A DNA stretch of 64,000 bases, taken from Sneathiella aquimaris. Its GTDB lineage: Bacteria > Pseudomonadota > Alphaproteobacteria > Sneathiellales > Sneathiellaceae. How positions within the stretch are numbered: the first letter of the stretch is position 1; every line of letters starts with the position of its first letter. The notes below the pieces were generated by a model, which was given only the letters and a program-made list of their open reading frames with translations, was not told where the DNA came from and ran no database searches. The stretch is taken from NCBI RefSeq assembly GCF_026409565.1, contig NZ_CP112881.1, positions 1,225,501 to 1,289,500 on the forward strand, in the 5' to 3' direction. A program made the position numbers and the translations under genes. Positions 9,136 to 17,644 of this stretch are shown one piece after another.

Positions 9136-10341
9136 ATGGTGCCGCAAGCGCTTGTTGATTTAACGAAAGAGCCGCCCGCCTGGCTTCACTATAAAGAGAC
9201 ACTAAGTTTGTTTGTCGCCCTTGAACAAGCGGGTGGCCATTGCCGTTTTGTTGGTGGTTGCGTGCGTGATGCATTGGTTGGTATTTTAAGTGACGATTTG
9301 GATGTCAGTACGAACCTGATCCCGGAAGATGCATCAAAAAGGCTTGAAAAGGCCGGTTTTAAGGTGGTGCCAACCGGAATTGATCACGGGACAATCACCG
9401 CTATAAAAAATCACAGGGTATTTGAAGTCACGACATTGCGCATTGATGCAGAAACATTTGGGCGCCATGCATCCGTTGCTTTTACCGATGACTGGAAAAT
9501 TGATGCCGCACGGCGGGATTTTACGTTTAACGCGCTCTCTCTGGATCAGGAGGGGGGCCTTCATGATTACTTTGGCGGGCAAGAGGATTTAGCGAAAGGC
9601 AGGGTGCGCTTTATCGGGGATGCCGGGGCGCGTATACGGGAAGATTATCTAAGAATATTACGATATTTCCGGTTTTTTGCGCGATTTGGTAATGGCGATC
9701 CCGATAAGAATGAGCTGGCACAGATTCAAAAGAACGCGACCTCTCTCTCTCGGTTATCGAGGGAGCGGGTGACAAAGGAATTATGGCTGCTATTGGGGCT
9801 CGATAACCCGGTTCAATCTCTTAAGCTGATGAAGGAATATGGTGTTTTCAGATCCTTGTTTGGCGTTGATCTTTTTCCGGAATATGTGGAAGCCTTAACG
9901 GCGGTTGAACGAGAAAAGGATCCGGTGGCCAGATTGTTGGCGTTGATCGGCGGTGAGAGCAATTATTTTCGTTTGGTGCAGTCCACCTTGAGGTTGAGCA
10001 ACAAGACCCAACAAAGAATTCAGAGCGCGTGTGAAACTGAACTTGCGGCAGATCTTGATCCCCATGCCCAAAAAAAGGCGCTTTACCGACTTGGGCCTGT
10101 GGTTTTCAAAGACTGCGCGATGATCGGTGCTTTGAGAAACAGCAATGCCCCTTCTTTTAAAGAGTATCTAAGGTTAGCCGAAACCTGGTCGGTTCCAGAA
10201 TTTCCGGTTAAGGGGCGAGACCTTGTGGCTTGGGGGATGAAGCCTGGACCGGAGATTGGCAAAGCGCTTGCCTTGTTGACCCAGATTTGGATTGACAATG
10301 ATTTTGCGCTCACCGCGGACGAACTGCATAAGCGGTTATAA
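9136..10341 (+). CDS. cca: CCA tRNA nucleotidyltransferase
   Basis: A class II nucleotidyltransferase that adds or repairs the 3' CCA end of tRNAs. The head domain shows FVGGCVRDALVG followed by the DLDV metal-binding aspartates, then RRDFTFNALSL and a long helical body. I chose the ATG at 9136 (401 residues), which follows AAAGG and the stop of the DUF6111 gene. An upstream ATG at 9040 in the same frame would overlap that gene and add 32 unlike residues. Last gene of the DUF1285-Nudix-DUF6111 unit; its tail overlaps the convergent next gene by six bases. Confidence 0.93.
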   Translation: MVPQALVDLTKEPPAWLHYKETLSLFVALEQAGGHCRFVGGCVRDALVGILSDDLDVSTNLIPEDASKRLEKAGFKVVPTGIDHGTITAIKNHRVFEVTTLRIDAETFGRHASVAFTDDWKIDAARRDFTFNALSLDQEGGLHDYFGGQEDLAKGRVRFIGDAGARIREDYLRILRYFRFFARFGNGDPDKNELAQIQKNATSLSRLSRERVTKELWLLLGLDNPVQSLKLMKEYGVFRSLFGVDLFPEYVEALTAVEREKDPVARLLALIGGESNYFRLVQSTLRLSNKTQQRIQSACETELAADLDPHAQKKALYRLGPVVFKDCAMIGALRNSNAPSFKEYLRLAETWSVPEFPVKGRDLVAWGMKPGPEIGKALALLTQIWIDNDFALTADELHKRL

Positions 10342-11199
10342 TCCTTCAGATCCCACACCCATAATCCAGCCTTCTTCTTTTTCGCATCTCAGAAGATCAG
10401 TTTGAGAGAGGTCCGGGGCCCCGAATAAGGCACTTGGGGTCTTTTCCTTCAGTGTCTTTGTAATCCAGTTTCGGCAGGCAAGAACCTGACGCGCGTCTTT
10501 GATCGGATGATCAATGGCATTGTGATCACTGAGACTTGGCCATGTCTCGGCGAGGATTATGCCATCCAGTTTTAAATCCCATTGAGTTTCGAAGGGCCAA
10601 AATCTCGCCCGTTGTGCGATGTCCGTAAGCTCGGCAAACCGGATTAGTTCGTGCAACCCGGTGAGTGTCTGACTGCCAACAGAGCCCTGTCCGTAGAGCT
10701 GCCAAACATTCATGATCGGGTAGCCACGATCCTTTAAATATTTTTCGGAAACCCGCCATTCTGGAAAGGGATGCTGAAAGGTGGGTTTTTTGCGGGTTAA
10801 TTGTTCGAATTCCATGGATGCAGGGTGACCCCAAAAAGGACCGGGAGACGCTGATATTTGTTTGTTTAAAACGTTAGCGGCCAAAAATCGATTGTTGGTG
10901 TCATCTTCATTCGAAATAAGATGTTGCTGAATAAGTTTTGCCGCCGCGCGCCCACCTTTCAATCCCGAGCCGTATGGGTATCCAAACGGGAAATCAAAAG
11001 CCAGTATAGCTGAGCCCGGGCAGTCGGAAACAAGCGCGTGCAGGCGTTTCATGCAGGCCGAGCGCGTTGGAAAATATTCAGCTTCAGAAGAGTGTGACTG
11101 ATTTTGCCACGCAATCCAGCATCGGTCCGCAGTTGGTTTTTTTGGGCCTTTTGAGGCGGCGGCGGACCAATCGACGACAACAACCAGGTCAAAATGCAT
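10336..11199 (-). CDS. Uncharacterised DUF429/RNase H-fold-like protein
   Basis: 287 residues, no signal peptide or membrane segment. The N-terminus FDLVVVVDWSAAASKGPKK and a later strand AILAFDFPFGYPYG place acidic residues at strand ends, like the DUF429 group of RNase H-like proteins. Relatives in alphaproteobacteria are sometimes labelled as cobalamin or molybdopterin biosynthesis proteins, with no support I can see here. It stands alone on the minus strand between the CCA-adding gene (tail overlap) and a divergent small exported protein. The fold call is tentative. Confidence 0.6.
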   Translation of the reverse strand: MHFDLVVVVDWSAAASKGPKKPTADRCWIAWQNQSHSSEAEYFPTRSACMKRLHALVSDCPGSAILAFDFPFGYPYGSGLKGGRAAAKLIQQHLISNEDDTNNRFLAANVLNKQISASPGPFWGHPASMEFEQLTRKKPTFQHPFPEWRVSEKYLKDRGYPIMNVWQLYGQGSVGSQTLTGLHELIRFAELTDIAQRARFWPFETQWDLKLDGIILAETWPSLSDHNAIDHPIKDARQVLACRNWITKTLKEKTPSALFGAPDLSQTDLLRCEKEEGWIMGVGSEGL

Positions 11200-11249
11200 T
11201 AGAGAGTTTCCCGCCTGTACTAAAAATCACGAAAATGACAAAATGTGAT

Positions 11250-11277
11250 ATGACATAATAGCTCTGTATAATGTCAT
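11250..11277. promoter_or_regulatory. 11-bp inverted repeat over the -10 region of the small exported protein gene
   Basis: ATGACATAATA (11250-11260) and TATAATGTCAT (11267-11277) are inverted copies with one mismatch, separated by six bases. The right arm contains a perfect TATAAT, 20 bases upstream of the start codon at 11297. A dimeric regulator bound here would cover the -10 element. This is inference from symmetry only. Confidence 0.45.
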
Positions 11278-11296
11278 TTCCTGACAGGAGATTGGA

Positions 11297-11572
11297 ATGA
11301 AAAAAAAGCTTTCGATAATTGGTTTAGGGGTCATGTTGGCAATGACACCTGCAGTTTCCGCCTATGCCGATGAAAAAGGTGCGGATGAACTGGCCGTTGA
11401 AGGGTTAAGCAAATTACTGGATGCGTTGAGTGTGTTCATTGATTCCATTCCACAATATGAAACACCAGAAGTTTTGGACAATGGTGACATCATTATTCGT
11501 CGTGTGCCCTCTACCAAAGAAGAAAAAGACACGGACGATAATGATCACGGAGTTGAGAAAACCTCTACTTGA
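11297..11572 (+). CDS. Small exported protein, conserved type
   Basis: 91 residues. A clear Sec signal peptide (MKKKLSIIGLGVMLAMTPAV, cleavage after SAYA about residue 24) leaves a mature protein of about 66 residues with a helix (LAVEGLSKLLDALSVFIDSI) then IPQYETPEVLDNGDIIIRRV and an acidic tail. The NGDIIIRR segment recurs in small periplasmic proteins of Rhodospirillales-like bacteria. AGGAGA before the ATG is a strong ribosome site. No function is known. The promoter region carries a striking inverted repeat. Confidence 0.75.
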   Translation: MKKKLSIIGLGVMLAMTPAVSAYADEKGADELAVEGLSKLLDALSVFIDSIPQYETPEVLDNGDIIIRRVPSTKEEKDTDDNDHGVEKTST

Positions 11573-11659
11573 GACGCGTTTTGAAAACGGAAAACGGATA
11601 GTCCCGGGTCAGAAGAAGTATATCCTGGGTGCTTGGTTCAGTTGAGCGCGGAGTGAAGA

Positions 11660-12718
11660 ATGGACGTGTTGGAAAAAAGAGCGGCGGTGTCTGATCGGGA
11701 CAAGAGGTATGATGGCGTTTTTGTATATGCTGTAAAAACAACCGGTATCTATTGTCGCCCTTCCTGTCCGTCTCGTCAGGCAAAGCCTGAGAATATGTTG
11801 TTTTTCGACCTGCCTGATGACGCTGAAAAGAACGGGTTCAGGGCCTGCAAACGATGTCGCCCGGATTTCGCGAATACGAAAGATCCTCTTTTTTCAATGA
11901 TACGTCAGGTATCGACCATCATCCGGAAGGGCCTTGAAGAGAACCCGGACGACAAAGTCTCACTGGCTCATCTATCTGCAGAAACCGGTTATAACGAAGA
12001 CTATCTAGCCCGGAGTTTTAAGCAGGTTATGGGGGTAAGCCCGTTTGAATATTATGATATGTTACGCAATGGTAAGCTGAGGGAAAATCTGAAGCGGGGC
12101 GAGAATGTCTCATCCGCGGCTTATGGGGCCGGTTTTGGATCCTCAAGCAGGCTCTATGAAAAGGCGCATGAACGTCTTGGAATGACACCAGCATCCTATG
12201 CCAAGGGTGGTAAAGGGGCTGAGATTGCTTATGCTATTGTTGACTGTTTTCTTGGAAAAATGCTGATTGGGGGAACCCGAAAAGGGGTCTGTGCCGTTTA
12301 TTTTGGAGATTCTGAGGCTTCTCTGTTGGACGAATTGAAAGCAGAATTTCCTGAGGCGGAAATTGCACCCGAGATTGGCGATCTCGCTGAATGGACAGCA
12401 AAGATCAGTACATTTCTGGAGAGAAAAACTGCGGCTGTTCCCGAAATTCCACTTGATATGTTTGGGACTGCATTTCAGCGCCGTGTATGGCAGGAACTGT
12501 TAAAAATAGCGCCAGGCGAAACCAAAACATATAAACAAATTGCTGACGATATGGGGCGCCATAAATCTGCGCGCGCTGTTGGTCGTGCATGTGCGACGAA
12601 TCCAGTGTCTTTGATTGTACCATGTCATCGGGTCATCGGGTCAGATGGAAAGTTGCACGGGTATCGCTGGGGGCTTGAAAGAAAGGAGCTGCTTCGGCGG
12701 TGGGAACTTACAGAATAA
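11660..12718 (+). CDS. ada: Bifunctional methylated-DNA repair protein and transcription activator Ada
   Basis: 352 residues with the full Ada layout. An N-terminal zinc/methyl-acceptor domain carries Cys 32, 36, 63 and 66 (YCRPSC, ACKRC), an AraC-type helix-turn-helix region spans about 90-180, and a C-terminal O6-alkylguanine methyltransferase domain has PCHRV with acceptor Cys322. It removes methyl groups from DNA phosphates and O6-methylguanine, and in its methylated form activates the adaptive response. A 13-base palindrome CGTTTTGAAAACG lies at 11577-11589 upstream and could be an operator, though that is untested. Confidence 0.95.
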   Translation: MDVLEKRAAVSDRDKRYDGVFVYAVKTTGIYCRPSCPSRQAKPENMLFFDLPDDAEKNGFRACKRCRPDFANTKDPLFSMIRQVSTIIRKGLEENPDDKVSLAHLSAETGYNEDYLARSFKQVMGVSPFEYYDMLRNGKLRENLKRGENVSSAAYGAGFGSSSRLYEKAHERLGMTPASYAKGGKGAEIAYAIVDCFLGKMLIGGTRKGVCAVYFGDSEASLLDELKAEFPEAEIAPEIGDLAEWTAKISTFLERKTAAVPEIPLDMFGTAFQRRVWQELLKIAPGETKTYKQIADDMGRHKSARAVGRACATNPVSLIVPCHRVIGSDGKLHGYRWGLERKELLRRWELTE

Positions 12719-12731
12719 AGTTTTAGGTTTT

Positions 12732-13295
12732 TTAGAAGGCGCCCGTTCTTTGTTTGCTGGCGGCCGGCCCTCGCAGATTTTTAAGGGCATCAAAGCCAAG
12801 GTTCAGTTGTTTTTCTCGGGGAAGGCTTTTCAGATAATCAAACCCGTCTTTTGTATTGGTGTTATAAATTGGATCATTTTCTTCTTTTAACCGGTTAATT
12901 GCCTTATACCATATAATGTAGATTTTCATTTCATGGGTATGATTGTTGTCCAGATGCCGATAAAGCGCGCAACAAATGAACAAGATAAGATCGGTTATCT
13001 CATCTGCATAATTATAACTGCGGTCAATGGTTGACAACAAACCGTGGTTTGCAACCGGGTCAAGTGACATGACTGAAGAGAAAAAGAATTGTCGATCGTC
13101 CGGCGCCAGATAGTTCAAATATTCTGGTACAATGTCTGGTTGGTGAGCACGGTTGCTTAATCGATGGAGAAGACGATATCCGCTGAGCGTTAAGGCATGT
13201 ATCCCAACCGGGTCGGTGTGAGAAAAATGCAGCTTAATCGCCAGATTAACCAGACGTTTTGCCGCCTCCATTTCATTGATACGATTTTTTTGCAT
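12732..13295 (-). CDS. Conserved hypothetical helical protein
   Basis: 187 residues, almost wholly helical, no signal peptide. The N-terminal section MEAAKRLVNLAIKLHF followed by DPVGIHALTLSGYRLLHRL resembles a widespread uncharacterised family whose members share an A-I-x-L-F-F ... D-P-V-(A/S)-I-H-T-L-A-A motif. It lies 14 bases downstream of the transglycosylase gene on the same strand and is probably co-transcribed. I cannot assign a function. Confidence 0.65.
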   Translation of the reverse strand: MQKNRINEMEAAKRLVNLAIKLHFSHTDPVGIHALTLSGYRLLHRLSNRAHQPDIVPEYLNYLAPDDRQFFFSSVMSLDPVANHGLLSTIDRSYNYADEITDLILFICCALYRHLDNNHTHEMKIYIIWYKAINRLKEENDPIYNTNTKDGFDYLKSLPREKQLNLGFDALKNLRGPAASKQRTGAF

Positions 13296-13309
13296 TTCAA
13301 ATTCAGGGC

Positions 13310-13996
13310 TTAACTGTTTGACGCAAGTTGAAGAGCCTCCTGTTTCTTTTTCAAAATTGCCTCTCTTCTTTTGTCGATCAGGGCGCGACGTTTGCGATAT
13401 TGCTCTCTGGCTTTTTCCATGCGAAGGGCGGTGTCCCGACGCCTCTCTTCCTGCCAGAGTTTAAGGACTTTCTTTTTGTACGGAATATTGAATTTTTTTG
13501 TCTGCGAGTGATAATGAGCGACCGCAATGTTCCAGGACCGGTTTTTCCTTTGCAGTTTTTTCAAAAGAGCGCCGGCATAGGACGCATTCACCGTTGGATC
13601 GAAAGCCTCTTCAAGCGAAGTAAAGGCATTGGGGTGCCAATGCAGGTTCACTTGCATACATCCCACATCAATATTTTTTACACCCTTCTTTTTAAGTTTT
13701 TTAACTTCGGCAATAGCGGCAGCTTTGCTCGGCAAATATCGCCCCCTCCCTTCGGAGTAAACAGTCCAGGGCCAGGCAATTATTTCCCGCTTTTCTTTGT
13801 GCCAGCGACCAGTCTCAGCAAGTGAAATGGCATTTAAAAGCCGCTTTGGCAGCCTTAAGGATTTTTCCGTTCGTTCTGTTGCAGAACGACAGGTGTTGAG
13901 GAATTCTGCGCCGTTTGCAGGAAACTGCGCAGCCTGAACAGGGACTGTCTGGAAAATAAGTGTTGTTAACACCAAGATGAAAAATTTATTAAACAT
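13310..13996 (-). CDS. Lytic transglycosylase domain-containing protein (SLT)
   Basis: 228 residues with a signal peptide ending near VQA (residue 22). The SLT fold is shown by the catalytic glutamate in ISLAETGR (Glu61), AWPWTVYSEG, DVGCMQVNLHWHP (110-122), AFDPTVNASYA and WNIAVAHYHS. It should cleave peptidoglycan in the periplasm. The C-terminal 45 residues are strongly basic and helical (repeated Arg/Lys/Glu), which could bind cell wall polymer or a partner. It heads a two-gene minus-strand unit with the helical protein. Confidence 0.88.
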   Translation of the reverse strand: MFNKFFILVLTTLIFQTVPVQAAQFPANGAEFLNTCRSATERTEKSLRLPKRLLNAISLAETGRWHKEKREIIAWPWTVYSEGRGRYLPSKAAAIAEVKKLKKKGVKNIDVGCMQVNLHWHPNAFTSLEEAFDPTVNASYAGALLKKLQRKNRSWNIAVAHYHSQTKKFNIPYKKKVLKLWQEERRRDTALRMEKAREQYRKRRALIDKRREAILKKKQEALQLASNS

Positions 13997-14037
13997 TATG
14001 CTTCTCCTGCTTACCTGGCAGCAAGAAGCGTGCCGAT

Positions 14038-14928
14038 TTATTCTGCCGCTTGAATATTCGGGTGCAGACTGCTGGATACAAGGCCTTCAGCAAGACAGCC
14101 GTGAACAATATCATCGATCAGATCTGTAATTTGCGCCTGCAAGATCGGGAAGTGATCGTTGGGTTCAATCGCGTCCTGTTCCATGTAAAGAGCGCGGCTG
14201 ATCTCAATTTGCAGGCTGAATATCTGTCTGTCGGGCCGGGCATATTTCTGCGTTATAAAACCACCGGCGTAGGGGGCGTTAAAGGCGACTGTGTACCCCA
14301 GTGAGTTGAGATTTTTTTTCACCAGAGCGCGAAGCCACGCTGGACAGGATTGACCGTAACGATCCCCTAGAACAAAATCCGGTAAGCGGATTGGTGGTTG
14401 CGAAGGCATCGAATGACAGTCGATCAAAAACGCCTTCCCAAATTTTTCAAGGGTTCGGTTCATTAAGATGTTTAAGGCACTATGGTAAGGCTTATAGCAG
14501 GTGTTAATGCGGTTTTGGGCCTCACTGAACGAGATCGGCCCAGGGTGAATAAAAAGGCCGTCTGACACGATTTTTGGGATCGTTCCAATCCCCGCTGAAA
14601 TGCGTGGGCTAAATGTTGTCACATAACTTGGCAGGGGCTCCAGAAACATATCAGGGTCCAGCTCATAGGCTTTGCGGTTTACATCACAATAAGCTCGCGG
14701 GAAGGTGGCTGTAATAAGCGGACAGCCCTTCGCTGGCACCGCTTTGAAAAGCGCATCGATCAGGAAATCTTCTGATTTGCGTAAATCACCGAAGGAAAGA
14801 GGGGACTGATCAACAAATGAATCGGGGTATTGGCGGCCACTATGAGGGGACGAAAAAATAACAGGGCCGGTCCAACTCTCTGGCGTTGAAACATGAAAAG
14901 TTGATTTTTCTGGCAGGCCATCAGGCAT
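14038..14928 (-). CDS. N-formylglutamate amidohydrolase family protein
   Basis: 296 residues. Family motifs are present: SSPHSGRQYP near residue 26, YCDVNRKAYELDPDMF near 88, and LIDCHSMPS near 168, giving the zinc-binding His and acidic residues. Known members hydrolyse N-formyl-glutamate (the last step of one histidine-degradation route) or other N-acyl amino acids. No hut genes are nearby, so the substrate is open. GGGACGGA before the ATG supports the start. It is divergent from cpdR. Confidence 0.85.
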   Translation of the reverse strand: MPDGLPEKSTFHVSTPESWTGPVIFSSPHSGRQYPDSFVDQSPLSFGDLRKSEDFLIDALFKAVPAKGCPLITATFPRAYCDVNRKAYELDPDMFLEPLPSYVTTFSPRISAGIGTIPKIVSDGLFIHPGPISFSEAQNRINTCYKPYHSALNILMNRTLEKFGKAFLIDCHSMPSQPPIRLPDFVLGDRYGQSCPAWLRALVKKNLNSLGYTVAFNAPYAGGFITQKYARPDRQIFSLQIEISRALYMEQDAIEPNDHFPILQAQITDLIDDIVHGCLAEGLVSSSLHPNIQAAE

Positions 14929-15059
14929 TGATCCGTCCCGTTCCCTTCAATTGTGTGATCCATGCTTCGAAAAGTTCACACTTTTTTGCCAAGATTAATC
15001 CTTTGGTATATTCTTTGTGGCAAGCATAACAGATAAATTTCTAATAGTAGATAATTCTT

Positions 15060-15431
15060 ATGGCCCGAATACTCCTAGCTGAAGACGATAATTCGATGCG
15101 GTATTTCCTTGCGCGCAGTCTGGAGCTGGCGGGTCATGAAGTCCTGGCATTTGCCGATGGTGAAGATGCAATCCCGGCCCTGAATGCAGGGCCTTTTGAT
15201 ATCCTGATTTCTGATATCGTCATGCCCCGCATCGGCGGTATTGAGCTGGCGGTCCGGGCAAAAGAAATTGTCGAAGGATTGCCGGTAATCTTTATCACTG
15301 GATTCTCTGCGGTTGCCATCGAAGATATGGATACAGTTGAAGGGATTAGCCAGATGCTTTCCAAGCCGTTTCACCTGAATTCCCTTGTGGATGCTGTGGA
15401 TCGGGCCATTGAAGCAAAAGAGGCTTCCTAA
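15060..15431 (+). CDS. cpdR: Single-domain response regulator CpdR
   Basis: 123 residues, a lone receiver domain. The phospho-acceptor is Asp52 (SDIVMP), with the acidic pair in AEDDNSMR, Thr80 in IFITGFSA and Lys102 in LSKPFH. The opening MARILLAEDD-x-SMR-x-FLAR and closing LSKPFH are nearly diagnostic for CpdR, the factor whose unphosphorylated form directs ClpXP to cell-cycle substrates such as CtrA regulators in alphaproteobacteria. It stands alone, divergent from the amidohydrolase and 118 bases before tRNA-Val. Confidence 0.92.
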   Translation: MARILLAEDDNSMRYFLARSLELAGHEVLAFADGEDAIPALNAGPFDILISDIVMPRIGGIELAVRAKEIVEGLPVIFITGFSAVAIEDMDTVEGISQMLSKPFHLNSLVDAVDRAIEAKEAS

Positions 15432-15482
15432 GCCGAGGCATATCCCCAAAACGATCGTTCTTAAAAATTTGCCAGTTTGCGC

Positions 15483-15511
15483 TTGCAATGCGTAGTTTGG
15501 AGCATTATAAG
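15483..15511 (+). promoter_or_regulatory. Promoter of tRNA-Val
   Basis: TTGCAA (15483-15488) and TATAAG (15506-15511) are separated by exactly 17 bases and lie about 38 bases before the mature tRNA start. This fits the strong housekeeping promoter usual for alphaproteobacterial tRNA genes. Confidence 0.6.
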
Positions 15512-15548
15512 ACCCGAACTCCGGTCGCGAAAGTGACAGACTTTTCGG

Positions 15549-15625
15549 GGGTGTATAGCTCAGTTGGTTAGAGCGTTGCCTTGACATGGCAGAGGTCACA
15601 AGTTCGAATCTTGTTACACCCACCA
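15549..15625 (+). tRNA. tRNA-Val (anticodon GAC)
   Basis: The 77-base sequence folds as a cloverleaf. The acceptor stem GGGTGTA pairs with TACACCC, the D-loop carries AGCTCAGTTGGTTAGAGC, the anticodon stem TTGCC/GGCAG encloses loop TTGACAT (anticodon GAC), and the T-arm contains GTTCGAATC. Discriminator A and an encoded CCA end the gene. It reads GUC valine codons. Confidence 0.97.
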
Positions 15626-15729
15626 TTTTCCCAAACCATTATCCCTCTCAGTCTCGAATTTAGTTTGCTGAATGCGCTGGTTCGTGTGAAGTATACTGCA
15701 TTCTTCTGAGGTCAACTGCAGGCGCTGGT

Positions 15730-16944
15730 ATGGATGATTTCCCAGTTTTTTTTGTTGGTGCATTTTTACTTTTTATCTTTGGGCTTGTGTCGCGACTGAT
15801 CGAAAAGTCAGTTTTCTCTGGGCCCATGTTTTTTTTGGCCGCAGGTGTGTTAATGGGGCCGGTTGGCCTGGATGTTATTGAGCTTCAGTTAAACACACCC
15901 ACCAGCAAGATCATCGCAGAATTGACCCTTGTGTTGATCCTGTTTGTCGATGCTTCGAAAATTCATCATACGGACCTAGTTAAAACTCTGGTCGGCGCCC
16001 CGGCTCGGTTGCTGGGGATAGGATTGCCGTTCACCATAGTGACAGGGGCCATTATTGCGTTTCTCCTGTTTCCTGATCTTGATCCTTGGCTTGTTGTGCT
16101 GATTGCCCTGATTCTATCGCCCACAGACGCGGCACTCGGCCAGGCGGTTATCAGTAGCGATAATGTTCCTGAAAGAATTAGAGAATCGATTTCCATCGAA
16201 AGCGGGTTAAATGACGGTATCGTGTTACCGTTGGTGCTCGTGTGCCTTGCCGTTCTCGCGGGCGGGGCAGAGGCTTTTCACGGTGGTACAGTGTGGCTGC
16301 CCTTTATGCTGAAGCAGTTATTGCTAGGGCCTCTCATTGGCGCGTTTGTGGGGTATATTGGGGGTCGGTTAGTCGATTTGGCTGTCAATTTCGGCTTGAT
16401 GGAAAGTACCTTTCAGCGACTGGCATCCATTTCGATTGCTCTGCTTGCCTACGCTTTTGCGGAATTTTTCGATGGAAACGGATTTATTGCCGCCTTTTTT
16501 GCAGGCTTGTTTCTTGGGGTGAAGTCCTTGGCAGTACGCAAAAGAATTCAAGCCTTTGGCGGCGCAGAAGGCCAGATGTTGTCGCTATATATTTTCTTCA
16601 TTCTGGGTCTTGTCGGTGTCCCTATTGCGTTGCCCTACCTTGATTTAACCATGCTTGCTTATAGTTTGCTGAGCCTTACCATCGTTCGCATGATGCCTGT
16701 TGCACTCTCGATGATTGGTAGTGGATGGACGGGTTTTTCAGTGCTGTTCGTAGGATGGTTCGGGCCGCGGGGGATTGCCTCAATATTATATCTGCTGATC
16801 GTTGTGGGGGAATTGGGCACGGAAGGTTATGAGCGTGCAATTGCAATTATTGTTCTTGTTGTCGTGATCAGTACATTTCTGCATGGGTTCAGCGCCGCCC
16901 CGATGACTAAAATGTTTAAAGGACTTCGCGACAAAGGAACCTGA
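15730..16944 (+). CDS. Cation:proton antiporter (CPA1, NhaP-like)
   Basis: 404 residues, about twelve hydrophobic helices across the whole length. The pore motif SPTDAALGQAV near residue 135 and ESGLNDGIVLPL near 158 are the conserved Asp-bearing segments of Na+(K+)/H+ antiporters, and the C-terminal GWFGPRGIASILYL is also typical. It should exchange Na+ or K+ for protons across the inner membrane in pH or salt homeostasis. No cytoplasmic regulatory domain follows the membrane part. It is alone on its strand, convergent with the MerR gene. Confidence 0.88.
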   Translation: MDDFPVFFVGAFLLFIFGLVSRLIEKSVFSGPMFFLAAGVLMGPVGLDVIELQLNTPTSKIIAELTLVLILFVDASKIHHTDLVKTLVGAPARLLGIGLPFTIVTGAIIAFLLFPDLDPWLVVLIALILSPTDAALGQAVISSDNVPERIRESISIESGLNDGIVLPLVLVCLAVLAGGAEAFHGGTVWLPFMLKQLLLGPLIGAFVGYIGGRLVDLAVNFGLMESTFQRLASISIALLAYAFAEFFDGNGFIAAFFAGLFLGVKSLAVRKRIQAFGGAEGQMLSLYIFFILGLVGVPIALPYLDLTMLAYSLLSLTIVRMMPVALSMIGSGWTGFSVLFVGWFGPRGIASILYLLIVVGELGTEGYERAIAIIVLVVVISTFLHGFSAAPMTKMFKGLRDKGT

Positions 16945-16992
16945 CGCAACACAATATCCTCGGCTTTGAACAGGGGAATTCAGTTAGACCTT

Positions 16993-17409
16993 TTAGTGGT
17001 CTGTTTGGCAAAGTTCATGATTTGCCAGAGAACGAATGACATAACAATCGCCCACTTGATTTGCCTTGCATCCAGCAACAATCCGGTCAAGTTCGGCTTC
17101 CAGCCTTTTGAGTTGCGTAATCCGCGCGCGAATATCAGAAAGGTGGGAAGTGGCGATTTCGTCTGCATGGGCGCAAGGGCGCTCCGGATGGGCATTCAAT
17201 TCAATAAGCTCACGGATCGCTTCGAGGGGTAAGCCGAGGTCCCGCCCATGTTTAATAAAGGAGAGACATTCCAATTGTTGTTGGGAATACCGTCTTTGAT
17301 TTCCCTCGGAACGGATCGGCGCACTTAACAATTCTATTTTCTCGTAATATCGAATTGTTGGTACTTTTACACCGGTTTTTTGTGAAAGTTCACCAATTGA
17401 AAAATGCAT
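16993..17409 (-). CDS. MerR family regulator, divalent-metal sensor type (ZntR/CadR/PbrR-like)
   Basis: 138 residues from the ATG at 17409. That start has GGAGAG a few bases upstream, whereas the in-frame ATG at 17421 abuts an inverted repeat that is probably its own operator. The N-terminus MHFSIGELSQKTGVKVPTIR is the MerR helix-turn-helix and the rest is the dimer helix. Cysteines at 79, 114, 122 and 134 match divalent-metal sensors; copper sensors have Ser at the position of Cys79. No exporter gene is adjacent, so its target lies elsewhere or is the convergent antiporter. The metal is not predictable. Confidence 0.85.
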   Translation of the reverse strand: MHFSIGELSQKTGVKVPTIRYYEKIELLSAPIRSEGNQRRYSQQQLECLSFIKHGRDLGLPLEAIRELIELNAHPERPCAHADEIATSHLSDIRARITQLKRLEAELDRIVAGCKANQVGDCYVIRSLANHELCQTDH

Positions 17410-17423
17410 GCTTCTCTCCATAC

Positions 17424-17438
17424 CTCTAGTCTATAGAG
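17424..17438 (-). promoter_or_regulatory. MerR-type operator dyad
   Basis: CTCTA-GTCTA-TAGAG is a perfect inverted repeat with five-base arms, of the form found between -35 and -10 elements of MerR-controlled promoters. It lies 15 bases upstream of the preferred start codon of the MerR gene, consistent with autoregulation. Confidence 0.5.
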
Positions 17439-17612
17439 ATATTGGATGAGAAAACAAAATCAAGAGTTTTCGATATTTTGCAGATTTTTTTCTCTGTTCA
17501 GATTGGCGAATGAGATTATTCAGACCGCCAGTTGTTTCTCCCCAATCCAATGCTTACCCGTTTTATAGACTTCTACCCCGCCATATGTGATTTACAATTT
17601 TATAAAACAACG

Positions 17613-17627
17613 TTAAGGTTTTGTTAA
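17613..17627. promoter_or_regulatory. CtrA-type box upstream of VPLPA-CTERM gene
   Basis: TTAA-GGTTTTG-TTAA is a perfect TTAA-N7-TTAA. It ends 17 bases before the start codon at 17645, closer than usual for activation, so it could repress, or could be a chance match in AT-rich sequence. Confidence 0.35.
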
Positions 17628-17644
17628 TAAATTTGGAGGGGTCC

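Noticed and set aside
11577-11589. Palindrome CGTTTTGAAAACG upstream of ada, considered as Ada or LexA operator
   Set aside because: It does not match the alphaproteobacterial LexA site GTTC-N7-GTTC and no second copy supports a specific regulator; kept only as a remark in the ada entry.
15075-15626. 183-residue minus-strand frame across cpdR and tRNA-Val
   Set aside because: It is antisense to a clear CpdR gene and a tRNA, so it is a shadow frame.
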